Source of the DNA: Actinobacteria bacterium IMCC26207
Lineage (GTDB): Bacteria > Actinomycetota > Acidimicrobiia > Acidimicrobiales > Microtrichaceae
NCBI GenBank assembly: GCA_001025035.1
Contig: LCZK01000003.1
Coordinates: forward strand, 1-64,000
Direction: 5' to 3'
DNA: 64,000 nt
A program made the translations under genes and the position numbers. This document shows, piece after piece, positions 52,552 through 62,091 of the stretch (positions within the stretch are counted from its first letter, which is position 1; each line of letters opens with the position of its first letter). The notes under the pieces were generated by a model. That model saw nothing but the letters and a program-made list of their open reading frames with translations. It was not told the origin of the DNA and did not search any database.

Positions 52552-54051
52552 GTGCCCGCAGTGAGATCTCCTAAGCCGCATCGGAGTTGGACCCAGCGGG
52601 CCCTGCTCACCATGAATGTGTTTGTGATTTTTGCCTGCCTCATGAGCGCTTTGGCATTGACACGGTTGCGATCAACGATTGAGAACGTGCCGGTAGTGGA
52701 CATTGGTTCTGCCCTAGCTCCGACCGCAGAAGTTACCGAGCCACGCAACTTCTTGATTATTGGCACAGATTCGGCCGCCGGTCTTGCCGATGATGACCCC
52801 GTGCTGAACAAGCGCTCGACTGGTGGCCAACTCGCAGACGTCATCATGATCCTCAGGGTGGATCCTCGAGATAAGTCAGTTCGATTGCTGTCGATTCCTC
52901 GTGATAGTCGGGTTGCGGTCTCGCCGAGCGGAAAGATGGAGCGCATCAATGCCGCCATGGGCGGAGTCGATGGTGAAGCTAACCTGGTACAAACCATCAA
53001 ACGTAATTTTGGGATTCAGATCGACAATTACGTGCAGGTTGACTTCTTATCGTTCAGAGATCTTGTCGAGGTTCTCGGTGGCGTGCCGGTGTACTTCACA
53101 ACTCCCGTTCGAGACGAGAACTCCGGCCTTGCCATCGATGAGCCCGGCTGCAAACTGCTCGACCCAGTACAAGCCCTGTCCTATGCCAGGGCTCGGCACT
53201 TTTACTTCTACAAAGATGGCAAGTGGCGTCCCGATGGCACAGGCGATCTTGGGCGAATCAGTAGGCAGCAGGACTTTATTAAGCGGGCGCTGCGCCGTGC
53301 AGCAGACAAGGGCATGCGCAATCCAAACACTGCGCTGGGAGTGATCGACGCTGCGGCGAGCTCCGTCAAGATGGACTCCACTCTCGATGTAGGAACTCTG
53401 CTCTCGCTTGCTACGCAGTTTCAGAGTTTCAACCCAGATTCCCTGCAGTCCGTTCAGATTCCGACCTTTGCGGCGCCCCGTGGCGGCATTGCCTATCAAG
53501 ATATTGACTGGGCTGCTGCCGAGCCACTGCTCGTCCCCTTCCGAGGTGTGGCACCTGGAGCGATGCCAACCAAGCAGCAAGTCATGGTTGACGTGGCTGC
53601 GCGCCCAGCACAGATGGATACAGCCACAGGAGCTGCAGCGCAGCTTGATACTGCAGGATTTGATGCCGAGGTGATTGAAGACCGCACTGCTGGCCCAGTA
53701 ACTAAAATTCAGTACGGCCCACTTGGCAGGGACGCAGCCGTGCTGCTCGCCGCACAGCTCAAAACCATCCCGCAGTTTGAACGCAACGATCAGATCCAGG
53801 GTTACCGCGTGATCCTGACCGTTGGAACAGATTTCACCGGTGTGTCCGACACTGCGGTTCCGGTCGACTCGCTCCCAGCCGATCAGTTGCCACCTACAGA
53901 CGCACCTGAACCGTCAGCAACCACGACTCCTGAGACTTCTTCGACTGCACCTCCGCTAGACGGTGAGCCAGTTGGTGCACCGGCACCAGATGAGGCGGAC
54001 GTACCTGGCGTGGTGCCCACGGACCCAGCAGCAGCAGCCCTATGTAGGTAG
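52552..54051 (+). CDS. LytR-CpsA-Psr family phosphotransferase
   Basis: 499 residues. One N-terminal helix (LLTMNVFVIFACLMSALAL) anchors an outside LCP domain (about 60-290) with NFLIIGTDSA, ADVIMILRVDP, LLSIPRDSRV, ERINAAMGG and a late YARARHF plus GDLGRISRQQDFIKRALRR. LCP proteins transfer lipid-linked polysaccharide onto peptidoglycan. A LytR_C-like domain (about 345-425) and a Pro/Thr tail follow, an arrangement common in actinobacteria. GTG 52552 chosen; GTG 52561 is possible. Links the locus to wall-attached polysaccharide. Confidence 0.9.
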   Translation: MPAVRSPKPHRSWTQRALLTMNVFVIFACLMSALALTRLRSTIENVPVVDIGSALAPTAEVTEPRNFLIIGTDSAAGLADDDPVLNKRSTGGQLADVIMILRVDPRDKSVRLLSIPRDSRVAVSPSGKMERINAAMGGVDGEANLVQTIKRNFGIQIDNYVQVDFLSFRDLVEVLGGVPVYFTTPVRDENSGLAIDEPGCKLLDPVQALSYARARHFYFYKDGKWRPDGTGDLGRISRQQDFIKRALRRAADKGMRNPNTALGVIDAAASSVKMDSTLDVGTLLSLATQFQSFNPDSLQSVQIPTFAAPRGGIAYQDIDWAAAEPLLVPFRGVAPGAMPTKQQVMVDVAARPAQMDTATGAAAQLDTAGFDAEVIEDRTAGPVTKIQYGPLGRDAAVLLAAQLKTIPQFERNDQIQGYRVILTVGTDFTGVSDTAVPVDSLPADQLPPTDAPEPSATTTPETSSTAPPLDGEPVGAPAPDEADVPGVVPTDPAAAALCR

Positions 54052-54070
54052 CCCTATGTAGGTAGCCCTG
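54036..54070 (+). repeat. 14-bp tandem repeat over the LCP gene stop
   Basis: AGCCCTATGTAGGT at 54036-54049 and 54050-54063, then a partial third copy (AGCCCTG). The TAG stop (54049-54051) spans the first and second copies. Confidence 0.9.
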
Positions 54071-54183
54071 CTGGGTTTGTGCGCATGGGAGCTCCCGTTG
54101 CGAGATCTTGGAAGAGTGACCAAAATCTGACTTGAGGCCGTAACCTAAACTGCAAGTTCAAGTTTTATGAAGGGGTTCACGAC

Positions 54184-55467
54184 ATGGGGCGAAAGATTGC
54201 AGTTGTTGGTGCGGGGTATGTGGGACTCACCACGGGTGCCTGCCTGTCCCACCTTGGCCACGACGTGACCTGTATCGAATCCAACCCGGACAAGGTCGAA
54301 CTGCTTTCGCAGGGTCGGATTCCTATCAGCGAACCTGGGTTGGCCGAGATTGTCGAAGAAGGCCTGAGTTCGAATCGGCTGCGTTTCACGATGGACCGTG
54401 AAGCCGGAGTGAAGGATCGCGAATTCATCTTTCTCTGCGTGCCCACACCGCAGGATGAGGACGGCTCTGCAGACTTGTCCTATCTCGTTCAGGCAGCATC
54501 CGAGCTCAAGCCGTACTTGCAACCAGGCTCCATTGTCATCAACAAGTCCACGGTGCCAGTTGGGTCAACCCACGTAGTTGCTGATGCCCTCGGCCGATCC
54601 GACGTGCACGTGGTTTCAAACCCTGAATTTCTTCGAGAAGGTTCAGCCGTGGCTGACTTCCTAAAGCCCGAGCGAGTGGTGATCGGCGCCGATGATTCAG
54701 ATGTCGCAGCCAGAGTCGCAGGCTTGCAGCTTCGGCGTTCGGCACCGCTTCTCGTGACAGACCCGGAATCAGCCGAACTCATCAAATACGCCTCGAATGC
54801 GTTCCTCGCTACCAAGATTAGTTACGCCAACTCGATTGCCGCATTGGCCGAAGCTGTTGGCGCAGACATGGATGACGTAGTCATTGGCATGGGCCTGGAT
54901 AGTCGCATTGGGTCAAGCTTTTTGCAGCCAGGTCCGGGTTGGGGTGGCAGCTGCCTACCGAAGGACACCAGTGCACTGATGTACACAGCTCAGTCGGTCG
55001 GGTACTCCTTCAGCATGCTCGACGAAGTGGTCAAAGTGAATAATGCGCAGTTTGACCGCGTGGTTGAAAAGACCGAGCAGGTCATTGGCGGCAGTCTTGA
55101 AGGCATGACAATTGCCGTGTGGGGATTGACCTTCAAGGCGGGAACTGATGACCTGCGGGAGTCGCCATCCCTCGAGGTGATCGGCAGGCTCAGAGCCAAG
55201 GGCGCCAAAATTCGCGGTTATGACCCAGAGGTCAAGGGGTCATCCCCAATTCTTGATGGCATCGAGATTGCACTTGATCCCTACAAATGCTGCACGGACG
55301 CGGATGCGCTTGTTGTCCTCACCGAATGGCCAGAGTTCTCGACTCTCGACTTGGACCGGGTAGTTCAGGAACTGAACTCGCCACGAGTGGTGGACACTCG
55401 AAACGTCCTCGATCGTGTGGCCCTTCGTCGGCGAGGCTTTGTATACCGCGGTATCGGCAGGGTTTGA
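54184..55467 (+). CDS. ugd: UDP-glucose 6-dehydrogenase
   Basis: Oxidises UDP-glucose to UDP-glucuronate with two NAD. 427 residues: VVGAGYVGLTTGACLSHLGH nucleotide loop, CVPTPQDEDGSADLS, NKSTVPVGST, NPEFLREGSA, ELIKYASNAFLATKISYAN and catalytic Cys257 in GWGGSCLPKD, then WGLTFKAGTDDLRESPS. AAGGGG lies 9 bases before the ATG at 54184. Gives UDP-glucuronate for the glycosyltransferases that follow. Confidence 0.95.
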   Translation: MGRKIAVVGAGYVGLTTGACLSHLGHDVTCIESNPDKVELLSQGRIPISEPGLAEIVEEGLSSNRLRFTMDREAGVKDREFIFLCVPTPQDEDGSADLSYLVQAASELKPYLQPGSIVINKSTVPVGSTHVVADALGRSDVHVVSNPEFLREGSAVADFLKPERVVIGADDSDVAARVAGLQLRRSAPLLVTDPESAELIKYASNAFLATKISYANSIAALAEAVGADMDDVVIGMGLDSRIGSSFLQPGPGWGGSCLPKDTSALMYTAQSVGYSFSMLDEVVKVNNAQFDRVVEKTEQVIGGSLEGMTIAVWGLTFKAGTDDLRESPSLEVIGRLRAKGAKIRGYDPEVKGSSPILDGIEIALDPYKCCTDADALVVLTEWPEFSTLDLDRVVQELNSPRVVDTRNVLDRVALRRRGFVYRGIGRV

Positions 55468-55558
55468 GCGCTGCGGTAAATCGGGCCGAACCCTGTTGAT
55501 TCGGCAGTTCGCCTAGTCAAAGGACCAACCCCATTGCAACCACGCGCGCGAGACTCTT

Positions 55559-56707
55559 GTGATGTCCGAGACGCCACGTGTGGCCATCACGCTCACACAA
55601 TGCTGGCATCAGGTGCCGGGAGGTACCGCTACTTCCGTTCAGCGACTTGTTGATGCCCTGAGTCGGACTCATCAGGTCCAGATGGTGGGAGTTGGTGCTA
55701 GGGGGGATCTGCGCAGGCCAGCAACTTGGCTGAAGTCAACTCCTCCAACGGATTGGAAACCGCCGATTGAACTGCTTCGCCTGCCTCTACCGGTGCCGCT
55801 TCTCTATGACGCATGGACTGCAACCGACTGGCCAAAAATTGCGCACCGAACCGGGGGCATTGACCTGATTCACCTGACCATTCCGATGCGCCCCCCGGTT
55901 GAGAAAACCCCCTTGGTTGCAACCGTGCATGATCTCTTTGCGTTGACTCGCCCAGAACTCATGACGAGCCGCGGAGCCAAACTTATGCGCACCGGTTTGG
56001 AGAACATTTTCGATCGGGCCAAGCGTGTCATGGTGCCCTCTCAGTGTGTTGCGGATGATTGCGTAGCAGCCGGCGTTGACCCGGGACGCCTGCGAGTTGT
56101 TCCCTGGGGAGTGACCCCGGTTGAACTCAAACCTGAGAGCGTCGAAGAGGTTCGGGAGCGCTATGGGCTTCCGGATAGGTATGTGCTCTTTGTGGGAACT
56201 CTTGAGCCTCGCAAGAATCTGTCAACTCTGATTCAAGCAATGCAGAAATTGGCAGAGCCAGATCTAGCGCTGGTGCTGGTGGGCCCTAGCGGATGGGGTG
56301 ATGCACTCGGGCCTGTGAGCGGAGATGGCTCTGATTCGCTTGGCTTGAACGTGATGCAACTCGGGTTTTTACCCGAAGAAGACCTAGCTGCGCTAGAACG
56401 AGGTGCGGTGGCTTTCTGCTTTCCGTCGCTAGCCGAGGGGTTCGGTCTGCCAGTGCTAGAAGCAATGTCTGCGGGAGCCGCCGTTGTTACTTCTTTGGGT
56501 ACTGCCACAGCCGAGGTGGCGGGTGATGGAGCGCTGCTGATCGATCCGCTCAGTGTCACGGACCTAGCTGCAGCTATTGCCTCGTTGCTGAGCGATACGG
56601 GTTTAGCAGCGGAGTTACGTGAGCGTGGACGGAAGCGATCTCAATTGTTCACTTGGCAGCGCTCAGCAGAGCTCACCCAAGAGGTCTACCGAGAGGTCCT
56701 CGAGTGA
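55559..56707 (+). CDS. GT4 glycosyltransferase
   Basis: 382 residues of the GT-B GT4 type: acceptor half with GGTATSVQRLVDAL, VATVHDLFALTRPELM, donor half with YVLFVGTLEPRKNLSTLI and FPSLAEGFGLPVLEAMSAGAAVVTS. GTG 55559 or ATG 55562 start; no ribosome site visible. Overlaps the next gene by GTGA. Probably mannosyl- or rhamnosyltransferase; donor not determinable. Confidence 0.9.
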   Translation: MMSETPRVAITLTQCWHQVPGGTATSVQRLVDALSRTHQVQMVGVGARGDLRRPATWLKSTPPTDWKPPIELLRLPLPVPLLYDAWTATDWPKIAHRTGGIDLIHLTIPMRPPVEKTPLVATVHDLFALTRPELMTSRGAKLMRTGLENIFDRAKRVMVPSQCVADDCVAAGVDPGRLRVVPWGVTPVELKPESVEEVRERYGLPDRYVLFVGTLEPRKNLSTLIQAMQKLAEPDLALVLVGPSGWGDALGPVSGDGSDSLGLNVMQLGFLPEEDLAALERGAVAFCFPSLAEGFGLPVLEAMSAGAAVVTSLGTATAEVAGDGALLIDPLSVTDLAAAIASLLSDTGLAAELRERGRKRSQLFTWQRSAELTQEVYREVLE

Positions 56708-57942
56708 GCCCACAGAGCACCCAGACAGCCTCTGAGCGAACCAGAGTCCTTGTGAATCTGACATGGCTTGTTCCCGGCGTAGTGGGCGGCAGTGAGGAAT
56801 CAACCACCGACGCGCTCCGGGCGATCGCTGCAGACCTGCCGGCCGACCTAGAGATCCATTTGGCTGTATTGCAGCCATTTCTGAGCGCCCACCCTGATCT
56901 TGTGGAGAGCTTTTCCTGTCACGTACTTGCTGCTAGTGGGAGCAACAAATTTGCACGCGTCCTAGCCGAACAGACTTGGTTGGCACGCCTCAGTCGAAAG
57001 ATTGATGCGCAGGTCGTGCACCATGCTGGGGGAGTGGTCCCGCTTCTTCACCCTGGGCGAGTTGTACTGACAATTCACGACCTGCAGCCGCTTGACCTGT
57101 CGGAGAACTTCTCAACCACGAAGCGGCTGTACTTGCGACTCATGCTGGGTCGCTCGGCCAAGGCTGCTGATGCAATTTGTGTTCCCAGTGAGTTCACGTC
57201 ACAGCGAGTCATCGCTCTTCTGGAAGTAGATCAGAGGCGCATTCGGATTGTGCCTTGGTGTCTCAGAGCCATCGCTCCCGCCACCACTCGCTCCATCACT
57301 CACTCGGAGCAGTCAGACTCGCTCGAACCGAGCTCAGTTAGGGCGAAGCTCGAACAACACGGGTCACCATATTTTTTGTATCCGGCAGTGACCTACCCGC
57401 ACAAGAATCATCTCATGCTGCTTGATGCCTTTGCTTTACTCAGGCAGTCATACCCCCACACATCCCTTGTGCTGACCGGTGCCGCCGGGCCCATGGAAGA
57501 GTCAGTGCAGAAGCGAATGAGCCAGCTTGATCTTCAGGAGGCTGTGCAGCGAACTGGCCGAGTCAGTGCGGCTGAACTCGAAGACCTCTACGCAGGGGCA
57601 AGCGCAGTAGTGCTGCCGAGCTTGTACGAGGGGTTTGGCTTACCGGCACTAGAGGCAATGGCCCGGGGATGCCTAGTCATTGGCTCAGACAGAGGTTCGC
57701 TGCCAGAGGTCTTAGCGGCACAGGACCTAGTCGACCCCGAGGATCTGACAGCGTGGGCTGCCGCAATGCAGGCTGTACTAGTGATGAGTGACTCACAACG
57801 GGCTACGCGAAGAGAAGCAGGCTTAAGCCGCGCAGCCGCATTTAGCCCCGCTCGAACTGCAGCAGCATTGTGCGATTCCTATCGTTCAGTTGCAGTGGCA
57901 AGTGGGCGCAGGGCAGTCGGAGAAGCCAGCGATGACACCTAA
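56704..57942 (+). CDS. GT4 glycosyltransferase
   Basis: About 412 residues from GTG 56704, which overlaps the previous TGA; the frame is open upstream but only inside the previous gene. Motifs: VNLTWLVPGVVGGSEESTTDAL, LTIHDLQPLD, FLYPAVTYPHKNHLMLLDAF and LPSLYEGFGLPALEAMARG. A Ser-rich loop (ITHSEQSDSLEPSS) is inserted between the two halves. Part of a three-gene glycosyltransferase run. Confidence 0.9.
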   Translation: MSPQSTQTASERTRVLVNLTWLVPGVVGGSEESTTDALRAIAADLPADLEIHLAVLQPFLSAHPDLVESFSCHVLAASGSNKFARVLAEQTWLARLSRKIDAQVVHHAGGVVPLLHPGRVVLTIHDLQPLDLSENFSTTKRLYLRLMLGRSAKAADAICVPSEFTSQRVIALLEVDQRRIRIVPWCLRAIAPATTRSITHSEQSDSLEPSSVRAKLEQHGSPYFLYPAVTYPHKNHLMLLDAFALLRQSYPHTSLVLTGAAGPMEESVQKRMSQLDLQEAVQRTGRVSAAELEDLYAGASAVVLPSLYEGFGLPALEAMARGCLVIGSDRGSLPEVLAAQDLVDPEDLTAWAAAMQAVLVMSDSQRATRREAGLSRAAAFSPARTAAALCDSYRSVAVASGRRAVGEASDDT

Positions 57943-59176
57943 GCCGATGGACTTGCTCATCCTGTGCCCGCACTTTGCCCCCGATCTTGCGCCTACAGGT
58001 GAAGTCATGACGTCGATTGTCACGGCTCTAGCGGAGCGAGGCCACCGCCTGCACGTGATTACTGCTTTGCCTTGGTATCGCGATCATGCAGTGGAGCCCG
58101 GATGGGGAGGGCGTCCTTGGAGGACCGAGAGGACTACTTGGGGAAAGATCACGCGCCTGCACCCGTTCCCAACCGATAAGGCCAATATTCCAGCTAGGGC
58201 AGTTGCCTTTGCTGGCTTTACATCCATGGCAACAGTCGCAGCGTTAGTGCACCGAAAACGACCAGATGCCGTCATGGTGATGTCCCCGCCGCTACCGCTT
58301 GGGATTTCTGGCTGGCTTGCTGCGAGCACCCGTCGGGCTCCATTTGTGTTCAACATTCAAGATGTGTTCCCTGATGTTGCGGTGGAACTTGGAGCAATAA
58401 CCAACCACCGTGTGATAGCCGTTGCATCTTGGCTTGAGAGGTTTTTGTACAAGCGTTCGCAAGCCATCACTGTGTTGTCCGAAGACCTTCGTTCGAATGT
58501 CGCGAACAAGCTGCAAGGCAACCGACCTGAACGCGTTCACGTTATTGCGAACTTCGTTGACACTGACCGTGTTCAACCGAGCAAACGCGAAAACTCGTAT
58601 CGGGTTGAGTACGGTCTTTCCGGCAAAACCGTGGTGCTCTATGCAGGCAACGTAGGTATGTCGCAGTCCCTTGACCTGATGGTCGAGGCGGCTCGTCGAC
58701 ACCAAGATCGCAGTGATCTGGTGTTTGTCATCAACGGTGGTGGCTCCTCGCTGCTGGACCTTGAGAGATCGGCTGCCGGGTTAGAGAACCTGAGGTTCAT
58801 TCCGATGCAGCCACGCGAGCGGCTTGCGGAGTTGCTCGCTGCGGGCGACTTGCATGTGGTGCCGCTGAAGCGCGGTCTGGCTCGATCGAGTGTGCCCTCG
58901 AAGCTGTACTCAATTCTTGCAGCTGCTCGGCCCGTCCTAGCGAGTGTTGATGCTGGTACAGAAGTAGCCGAAACCATTCGCCGGGCGGGCGCCGGACGAT
59001 CGGTAGAGCCCGAGGACCAAGATGCCTTCTGTCTCGCCCTCGACGAGATGTTGTCGGACCCTGCTGCTCTGGCGCGTATGGGTGCCGATGGCCGAGCATT
59101 TGTTGAGGGGTGGGTGTCGCCAGCAGCCGTAGGCGCTGCCTACGAGCAGCTTTTTGAGCAACTTCGCTCATCTTGA
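57932..59176 (+). CDS. GT4 glycosyltransferase, WbuB-like
   Basis: About 414 residues from ATG 57932, with GGAG 9 bases upstream and an 11-base overlap with the previous gene. N-terminal LILCPHFAPDLAPTGEVM, then VMSPPLPLGISG, FNIQDVFPDVAVELG, VVLYAGNVGMSQSLDLMVEA and a donor half with PSKLYSILAAARPVLASVD. These are the marks of the WbuB/WcaI-type subgroup, some of which transfer N-acetylfucosamine-like sugars; donor here unknown. Confidence 0.88.
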   Translation: MTPKPMDLLILCPHFAPDLAPTGEVMTSIVTALAERGHRLHVITALPWYRDHAVEPGWGGRPWRTERTTWGKITRLHPFPTDKANIPARAVAFAGFTSMATVAALVHRKRPDAVMVMSPPLPLGISGWLAASTRRAPFVFNIQDVFPDVAVELGAITNHRVIAVASWLERFLYKRSQAITVLSEDLRSNVANKLQGNRPERVHVIANFVDTDRVQPSKRENSYRVEYGLSGKTVVLYAGNVGMSQSLDLMVEAARRHQDRSDLVFVINGGGSSLLDLERSAAGLENLRFIPMQPRERLAELLAAGDLHVVPLKRGLARSSVPSKLYSILAAARPVLASVDAGTEVAETIRRAGAGRSVEPEDQDAFCLALDEMLSDPAALARMGADGRAFVEGWVSPAAVGAAYEQLFEQLRSS

Positions 59177-59264
59177 GCTTCTGCCCCGGCCTACATTTGG
59201 CTCTATAGGCGCAGGTTTTCCTGAGTTCTTTCGCTGAGAGTTCAGGACAGTGGGCCGCTGCGAC

Positions 59265-59270
59265 TAGCTT
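59265..59270 (+). promoter_or_regulatory. putative -10 box, short leader
   Basis: TAGCTT lies 10 bases before the ATG at 59281. The surrounding ACTAGCTTGTA is identical to the minus-strand site at 23872-23882. Confidence 0.4.
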
Positions 59271-59280
59271 GTAAACCCGT

Positions 59281-60048
59281 ATGGGTAAGGCCTCTTCTTC
59301 AAAGAAAATCAAGCGCGTCCAACAAGCAGGCGTGAGCCGAGCTCCAGGACAGCGTCGCAACCTTGGATTTCCGGCGTTAGTTCTCGGGATCATTGTGCTG
59401 GGGTTAGCGATGGTGTTCTATGCACGCAGCCAGATAGTCGAGAAGGTCGGTGAAGCGCCCGTAGTCGACCAAGACAAGTGGTACTCGGCCTACGGCCTAG
59501 ATATCTGCGGTGTGTACCAGGACAACCCTGTGGCAATTGGCCCCGATGAGACTGGCATCACCCCTACTACTGATGGGCTCATCCAAATCGCACCCTTCGT
59601 AGAGTCCGCTGCGGGTAAGAACGCTCAGTTCGGTCTGTTCGCCGAGCAGATTGGCCTCAAGCTGAGCAACGGAGAGTTGACACTTGCCACTGGCAAAACT
59701 TACAAGAACGGTGATAACTGTAAGACAGAGGATGGCAAGGAGTCTGAGGGCGAAGTCGTCATGTACGTCTGGCCGCCACAGGCAACTGACGCCACCAAGC
59801 CAGAGACAGTTACTACAGATCTTGATTCCCAGCGCTTCACCGAGGATGGCCAAGCGTTCGTGGTTGCGTTCGTGCCGAAGGGCACCGAGCCCAAGCTGCC
59901 GCCTTCGTTAGAGTCGCTACAGAACACAAGCCACACACCTGCTACACCGACCACTGCTACTCCTGCAGAGGCCACGACGACCACCATCGCAGAGGGCGGC
60001 TCTGGCACGGTAGAGGAATCGACTACCACGACTGTGGCTGGCGGCTAG
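59281..60048 (+). CDS. membrane-anchored protein of unknown function
   Basis: 255 residues: a basic start (SSSKKIKRVQQ), one helix (ALVLGIIVLGLAMVFYA, about 32-48) and an outside domain of about 150 residues with two Cys (DICGVY, DNCKTED) likely forming a disulfide, then a Thr/Ala/Pro tail (from about 220). I do not recognise a family. Similar small secreted domains with IGPDxTGI and IHIHPF-type segments are common in actinobacteria; here IQIAPFV sits at that place. The nucleotidyltransferase gene follows 8 bases on. Confidence 0.75.
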   Translation: MGKASSSKKIKRVQQAGVSRAPGQRRNLGFPALVLGIIVLGLAMVFYARSQIVEKVGEAPVVDQDKWYSAYGLDICGVYQDNPVAIGPDETGITPTTDGLIQIAPFVESAAGKNAQFGLFAEQIGLKLSNGELTLATGKTYKNGDNCKTEDGKESEGEVVMYVWPPQATDATKPETVTTDLDSQRFTEDGQAFVVAFVPKGTEPKLPPSLESLQNTSHTPATPTTATPAEATTTTIAEGGSGTVEESTTTTVAGG

Positions 60049-60056
60049 AGGGAACC

Positions 60057-61067
60057 ATGTTGGCCGTTGTTTTGGTTGGAGGATTCGGAACCCGCCTCCG
60101 CCCGCTTACCTTGACCAAACCAAAGCAGATGTTGCCCGTGGGTTCGGTGACGATGCTTCAGCGCGTGGTAGACAAACTCGCAGCGGCTGGAGTCACCCAG
60201 GTGGTTCTGTCACTCGGCTATCAGCCTGATGCCTTCATTGAAGAGTTCCCCGATGGAACCTGCGCCGGGGTCAGCATGCACTACGCAGTCGAACCGGAAC
60301 CTCTCGACACTGCAGGTGCGATTCGATTCGCCGCAGCACATGCCGGAATCACCGAGCGCTTCTTTGCTATCAATGGCGATGTGTTGACGGACCTAGATCT
60401 GGCCGCACTTTGGAAGGCGCATGATGCCTTTGGTGGCCAAGCCACGTTGGCGCTGACTCCCGTTGAGGATCCTTCGCGCTACGGCGTCGTGCCGATCGAT
60501 CAGGACGGTCGGGTTGAGGCCTTTATCGAAAAGCCTGCAGCGGGCACCGCTCCAAGTAACTGGATTAACGCGGGCACCTATGTCCTTGAACCCGCAGTCC
60601 TAGACCGCATACCTGACGGCAGCCGAGTCTCCATCGAACGTGAAACCTTTCCCGCAATCGTGGCTGACCGTGCCCTCTTTGGGATGCATTCGGATGCCTA
60701 TTGGATTGATGCAGGAACCCCCGAGGCTTATCTGCAAGCTCACCTTGACCTGATTGACGGAGTTCGTGGCGAGCCGGAAGCTTCTCAATCACCTTTAGCT
60801 ACCGTGCATGCGGACGCAGTAGTGACCCGATCTGTTCTAGGACCCGGCGTGAACATAGAAGCCGGTGCACGGGTAGTGGATTCAGTGGTGATGAGAAATT
60901 CTCGAGTAGGTGCAGGTGCACAGATTTCTCGGTCGATTCTGGGCGGCGGTTCTTCCGTCGGAGAAGCCGCCCGCCTGAGCGACCTGACCATTGTTGGTTT
61001 TTCTCAAGCCGTTGCGGCTGGAACCGAGTCGGTGGGCCAGCGATTCCCGTCGGCAGAGAATTGGTGA
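60057..61067 (+). CDS. sugar-1-phosphate nucleotidyltransferase (mannose-1-phosphate guanylyltransferase-like)
   Basis: 336 residues. N-terminal VLVGGFGTRLRPLTLTKPKQMLPVG is the GDP-mannose pyrophosphorylase-like signature; further FAINGDVLTDLDL, RYGVVPIDQDG, FIEKP and WINAGTYVLEP. A short hexapeptide-repeat tail (about 250-320) follows. The gene likely makes GDP-mannose or a related NDP-sugar; eukaryote-like GMPP sequences share this form. GAGGGAA precedes the ATG by about 4 bases. Confidence 0.88.
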   Translation: MLAVVLVGGFGTRLRPLTLTKPKQMLPVGSVTMLQRVVDKLAAAGVTQVVLSLGYQPDAFIEEFPDGTCAGVSMHYAVEPEPLDTAGAIRFAAAHAGITERFFAINGDVLTDLDLAALWKAHDAFGGQATLALTPVEDPSRYGVVPIDQDGRVEAFIEKPAAGTAPSNWINAGTYVLEPAVLDRIPDGSRVSIERETFPAIVADRALFGMHSDAYWIDAGTPEAYLQAHLDLIDGVRGEPEASQSPLATVHADAVVTRSVLGPGVNIEAGARVVDSVVMRNSRVGAGAQISRSILGGGSSVGEAARLSDLTIVGFSQAVAAGTESVGQRFPSAENW

Positions 61068-61092
61068 GTTTCTCAACAACTAGGGGCACGCA

Positions 61093-62037
61093 ATGAAAGC
61101 ATTGGTAACGGGTGGAGCTGGATTTATTGGCTCCAACTTGGTGGACCGACTGTTAGCCGAGGGCCACAGCGTAGAGGTCGTGGACAATCTCTCTACTGGC
61201 AAGCTGGCCAACCTGTCCGAAGCGCGTTCGAATCGCGACCAGAATTTTTCCTTTCATCAGATTGACATATGCGACCCATCAGTTGCCGAGGTGATCGAGC
61301 GCAGCAAACCCGAGGTTGTGTTTCATCTCGCCGCCCAAATCGATGTTCGAGTCTCGGTGCTTGATCCAAGTCTTGATGCCCGAGTCAATATTTTGGGCTC
61401 GCTGAACGTGATCGAGGGTGCCCGCCGTGCAGGCACTCGGAAGGTGGTCTTTGCTTCATCAGGAGGGACGATCTACGGGGTGGTTGATCCCGAGGACTTG
61501 CCTGTTACCGAGGGCCATAGCCAACACCCGGTCGCCCCCTATGGCGTATCGAAAAAGGTCGTCACAGATTATCTGTATGCATTTCGGGAGCTGCACCAGA
61601 TGGAGTACACCTCGCTGGCGCTCGCAAATGTGTATGGCCCTCGCCAAGATCCACACGGTGAGGCCGGAGTGGTAGCCATCTTCGCAGGACGGCTCCTGTC
61701 GGGTGAGAGTTGCACCATATTTGGCGATGGCTCACAGACTCGCGACTATGTCTACGTGGATGACGTCGTGGATGCCTTTGTTCGAGCCGCCGAGCGCGGG
61801 AGTGGACTGCTCTGCAACATCGGGACTGGAATCGAAACCTCGGTGACTGCGCTCTATGAGGCGATGGCGGTCAACGCTGGCGTTGCTACCGATGCTGTGC
61901 TGGCACCCGCACGGGACGGCGAACTCCAACGTTCGTGTCTTGATGCCACCCGAGCCAAGATGCACCTTGGATGGGAGCCGTTTACGGACCTCTCCACGGG
62001 GACTGCTGAAGTGCTCGACTTTTTTAGGGCCCAATAG
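61093..62037 (+). CDS. NDP-sugar epimerase (UDP-glucose 4-epimerase-like)
   Basis: 314 residues, extended SDR: VTGGAGFIGSNLVDRLL, HLAAQIDVRVSV, FASSGGTIYG, Tyr150 and Lys154 (YGVSKKVV), NVYGPRQDPHGEAGVV and the late YVDDVVDAF. This pattern (AAQ-D-RxSV, SSGG-x-YG) is that of bacterial GalE-type epimerases of about 310 residues. Would interconvert UDP-glucose/galactose or glucuronate/galacturonate; with ugd nearby the latter is possible. Confidence 0.88.
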   Translation: MKALVTGGAGFIGSNLVDRLLAEGHSVEVVDNLSTGKLANLSEARSNRDQNFSFHQIDICDPSVAEVIERSKPEVVFHLAAQIDVRVSVLDPSLDARVNILGSLNVIEGARRAGTRKVVFASSGGTIYGVVDPEDLPVTEGHSQHPVAPYGVSKKVVTDYLYAFRELHQMEYTSLALANVYGPRQDPHGEAGVVAIFAGRLLSGESCTIFGDGSQTRDYVYVDDVVDAFVRAAERGSGLLCNIGTGIETSVTALYEAMAVNAGVATDAVLAPARDGELQRSCLDATRAKMHLGWEPFTDLSTGTAEVLDFFRAQ

Positions 62038-62091
62038 GGGCCAGATCACAACAGATTGCAGTCCTAAGCCCCCCCGATCTGAGAGCGAGAA

